From Actinomycetota bacterium (GTDB lineage Bacteria > Actinomycetota > Acidimicrobiia > Acidimicrobiales > JAMDDE01): a DNA stretch of 63,516 nt. The notes below the pieces were generated by a model. It saw only the letters and a program-made list of their open reading frames with translations, made no database searches and was not told the DNA's origin. The stretch covers positions 22,555 to 86,070 of the forward strand of contig JAMDDE010000003.1 in the NCBI GenBank assembly GCA_023489235.1, read 5' to 3'. Shown in pieces: positions 62,119 through 63,516 of the stretch; positions within the stretch are counted from its first letter, which is position 1, and each line of letters opens with the position of its first letter. The position numbers and the translations under genes were made by a program.

Positions 62119-63414
62119 CTAGAAACCCTGTTGCGTCTCGACCACTGCTTGCTCGTACTCATGATGACGTTGAGCCAAACCTACGAACAACGCTAGGACG
62201 AGCAGACCAGCGGATAATCCAAGTCCCAGACGAATTCCTCCAGATGTGTCTGAAAGGATCCCCGCTAGTATAGGTCCGATGCACTGACCCAAGGCAAAGG
62301 CTACAGTAAGGGCGGCTATTCCCGCTGTCCAGTGGTCAGGTGGAAGTGAGCGTCTCGCTACGGTTGTAACTGCGGTAACAACTGCCAAGAAAGAAGCACC
62401 AAAGAGGAGTGCCGAGCTGAATGCTGCTAGAGGAAGATGAGACAGCAGCGGAAGTGAGGCACCCACGGATAGAACTCCTAGCACAAGTCCCACTCCACGT
62501 CCTGATCGCAAGCGCCCAAGTAGTGGCCCCCAGGCAAAGGCAAAGGCAAATCCAGCCATCCCCAAAGTAGTCCAAAAGAGGGTGATTTCCAGGGTAGTTG
62601 CTCCGTAGTGCACCAAGAAAGCAACGATAAAGGTCATGTATGCTATATAGCCAGCGCCAAAGAGAGCATAGGCAAACAATGTAGGGACAATGTTGCTGAA
62701 AGAGGGTCTTTGATGGCTGCTCGGGAGTGCTGCTTCAGTGGCACGACAGAGAGAAGAGGCCTTGGCCAGGAATATGAAGCTGATTGCTCCTAGGAAGCCT
62801 AAGGCTAGCCATCCAATCCGCCAACCATCTCCCGTTCCCCCTAAGTTGAGAAGTGCTGGCACGAGAAGTCCAGAAATGACGATACCCAGTCCTCCGCCGC
62901 TGAAGTACACCCCCAGCAATAGGCTAGCTCGACCTGGAGAGACGTAGCGACCCCACTGAGCAGCCAGCCCAGCTCCCGCTATGAAACTTACCGCTCCACT
63001 AGCCCCGGCTACAAAACGAAGAAGCAGCAGGATGACTGTATTGGCTGAAGCAGCCGATGCAAATAAGCTGATCACTACTACCGCTGTGGAGGTGAGAAAG
63101 GCCCTGTTGATACCGATCCGGTTGGCTGTCATTGCAGCGATCAACGCTCCGACAAGATAACCAACCGCATTGGCAGTGTTCATAGCTCCCGCTACAGCAA
63201 ATGACCAATGTAGTGCATGTTTCATGGATGGCAACAAGAGTGCATAAGCGAACCGCGCCAATCCTATCGCCACTCCTGGACCAAAGGCTAGACCGAATGC
63301 AACTCCTAATCCCCCTGCTGACTGCAGCAACTGGCCTGAATCTTTGTTGGAGATGTTGATGATCTTAGTAGTTCGTATCATCGGATAACCATGCCGCCCC
63401 CCTAGAAAAGCCAC
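62119..63414 (-). CDS. MFS transporter, YbfB/YjiJ-like
   Basis: A major facilitator of about 431 residues with 12 predicted helices. The start of the membrane domain (GPGVAIGLARFAYALLLPSM) and the GYLVGALIAA segment match the YbfB/YjiJ branch, whose substrates are largely unknown. The GTG at 63414 gives an N-terminal hydrophilic leader of about 28 residues; an ATG at 63381 is an alternative. Its stop codon abuts the start of the anion-transporter gene, so the two are probably cotranscribed. Confidence 0.85.
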   Translation of the reverse strand: MAFLGGRHGYPMIRTTKIINISNKDSGQLLQSAGGLGVAFGLAFGPGVAIGLARFAYALLLPSMKHALHWSFAVAGAMNTANAVGYLVGALIAAMTANRIGINRAFLTSTAVVVISLFASAASANTVILLLLRFVAGASGAVSFIAGAGLAAQWGRYVSPGRASLLLGVYFSGGGLGIVISGLLVPALLNLGGTGDGWRIGWLALGFLGAISFIFLAKASSLCRATEAALPSSHQRPSFSNIVPTLFAYALFGAGYIAYMTFIVAFLVHYGATTLEITLFWTTLGMAGFAFAFAWGPLLGRLRSGRGVGLVLGVLSVGASLPLLSHLPLAAFSSALLFGASFLAVVTAVTTVARRSLPPDHWTAGIAALTVAFALGQCIGPILAGILSDTSGGIRLGLGLSAGLLVLALFVGLAQRHHEYEQAVVETQQGF

Positions 63415-63516
63415 CTACCACAGTGAGTTTATATGTTATGGGCCAGCTGACCTCGAACCAGGTCAAGTATGTTACTTGACGATATGTTCGTATTCTAGCT
63501 CTTTAGAGTAAGGATC

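Noticed and set aside
1..63516. CRISPR array or restriction/defence island
   Set aside because: No regularly spaced repeats and no Cas, toxin-antitoxin or nuclease-methylase genes are visible; the only multi-copy repeats are the two-copy elements listed.

Overview
The window looks like a chromosomal segment of an actinomycete with intermediate G+C content, most likely from the class Acidimicrobiia (inference from gene content and base composition; I could not run a search). The actinobacterial signs are: a WhiB regulator beside a PdtaS-type histidine kinase, paired Get3/ArsA-like ATPases next to a DUF3107 protein, the order topA-tmk-holB-tRNA-Thr, a DUF1707 protein, and a Lys/Ser/Thr-rich TopA tail in place of zinc fingers.

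Layout. 1-9.7 kb: amino-acid permease, ABC exporter, glutamine-dependent NAD synthetase, a group 1/2 sigma factor with a long structured-looking leader region, a HAD phosphatase and tRNA-Val(UAC). 9.7-17 kb: K+-independent H+-pyrophosphatase, topoisomerase I, thymidylate kinase, DNA polymerase III delta' and tRNA-Thr(CGU). 17-24.3 kb: a glycolate/lactate-oxidase-like flavoprotein with a thiamine-diphosphate enzyme; a PadR regulator with a Cys/His-rich peptide; a PIG-L deacetylase; a sulfur module (ArsR-rhodanese fusion, DsrE, sulfide:quinone-reductase-like protein).

24.5-34.6 kb is one tightly packed, apparently single operon. It holds enoyl-CoA hydratase, acyl-CoA ligase, a complete group 3b [NiFe] hydrogenase (beta, gamma, delta, alpha) with an embedded cyclic-nucleotide-binding protein, maturation protease, HypC-like chaperone, EamA transporter and a DUF6390-like protein. 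34.7-51 kb: DUF3107, two ArsA/Get3 ATPases, PHP phosphatase, PdtaS-like kinase, WhiB, acyl-CoA dehydrogenase, metallo-beta-lactamase-fold protein, ferritin-like protein, a phosphate/polyphosphate-flavoured set (SixA, CYTH/CHAD, PHS-type transporter), RNase HI, SDR, alpha/beta hydrolase and class-IV aminotransferase.

52.9-54.7 kb is an insertion-sequence graveyard: a decayed IS200/IS605 tnpA abutting a decayed ISL3 transposase. 55.3-60.6 kb encodes a NAD-linked, Mo/W formate dehydrogenase of the FdsABGD type in which four normally separate subunits are collapsed into two polypeptides (FdsG-FdsB and FdsA-FdsD). It is followed on the other strand by a SLAC1/TDT-type anion transporter and an MFS protein.

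Together, the group 3b hydrogenase (NADP(H)-linked in known members) and the fused formate dehydrogenase (NAD(H)-linked in known members) would let a cytosolic pyridine-nucleotide pool exchange electrons with H2 and with formate/CO2. The sulfide:quinone-reductase module and the proton-pumping pyrophosphatase fit a metabolically flexible lifestyle. The fused formate dehydrogenase and the composition of the hydrogenase operon are the strongest candidates for something under-described.
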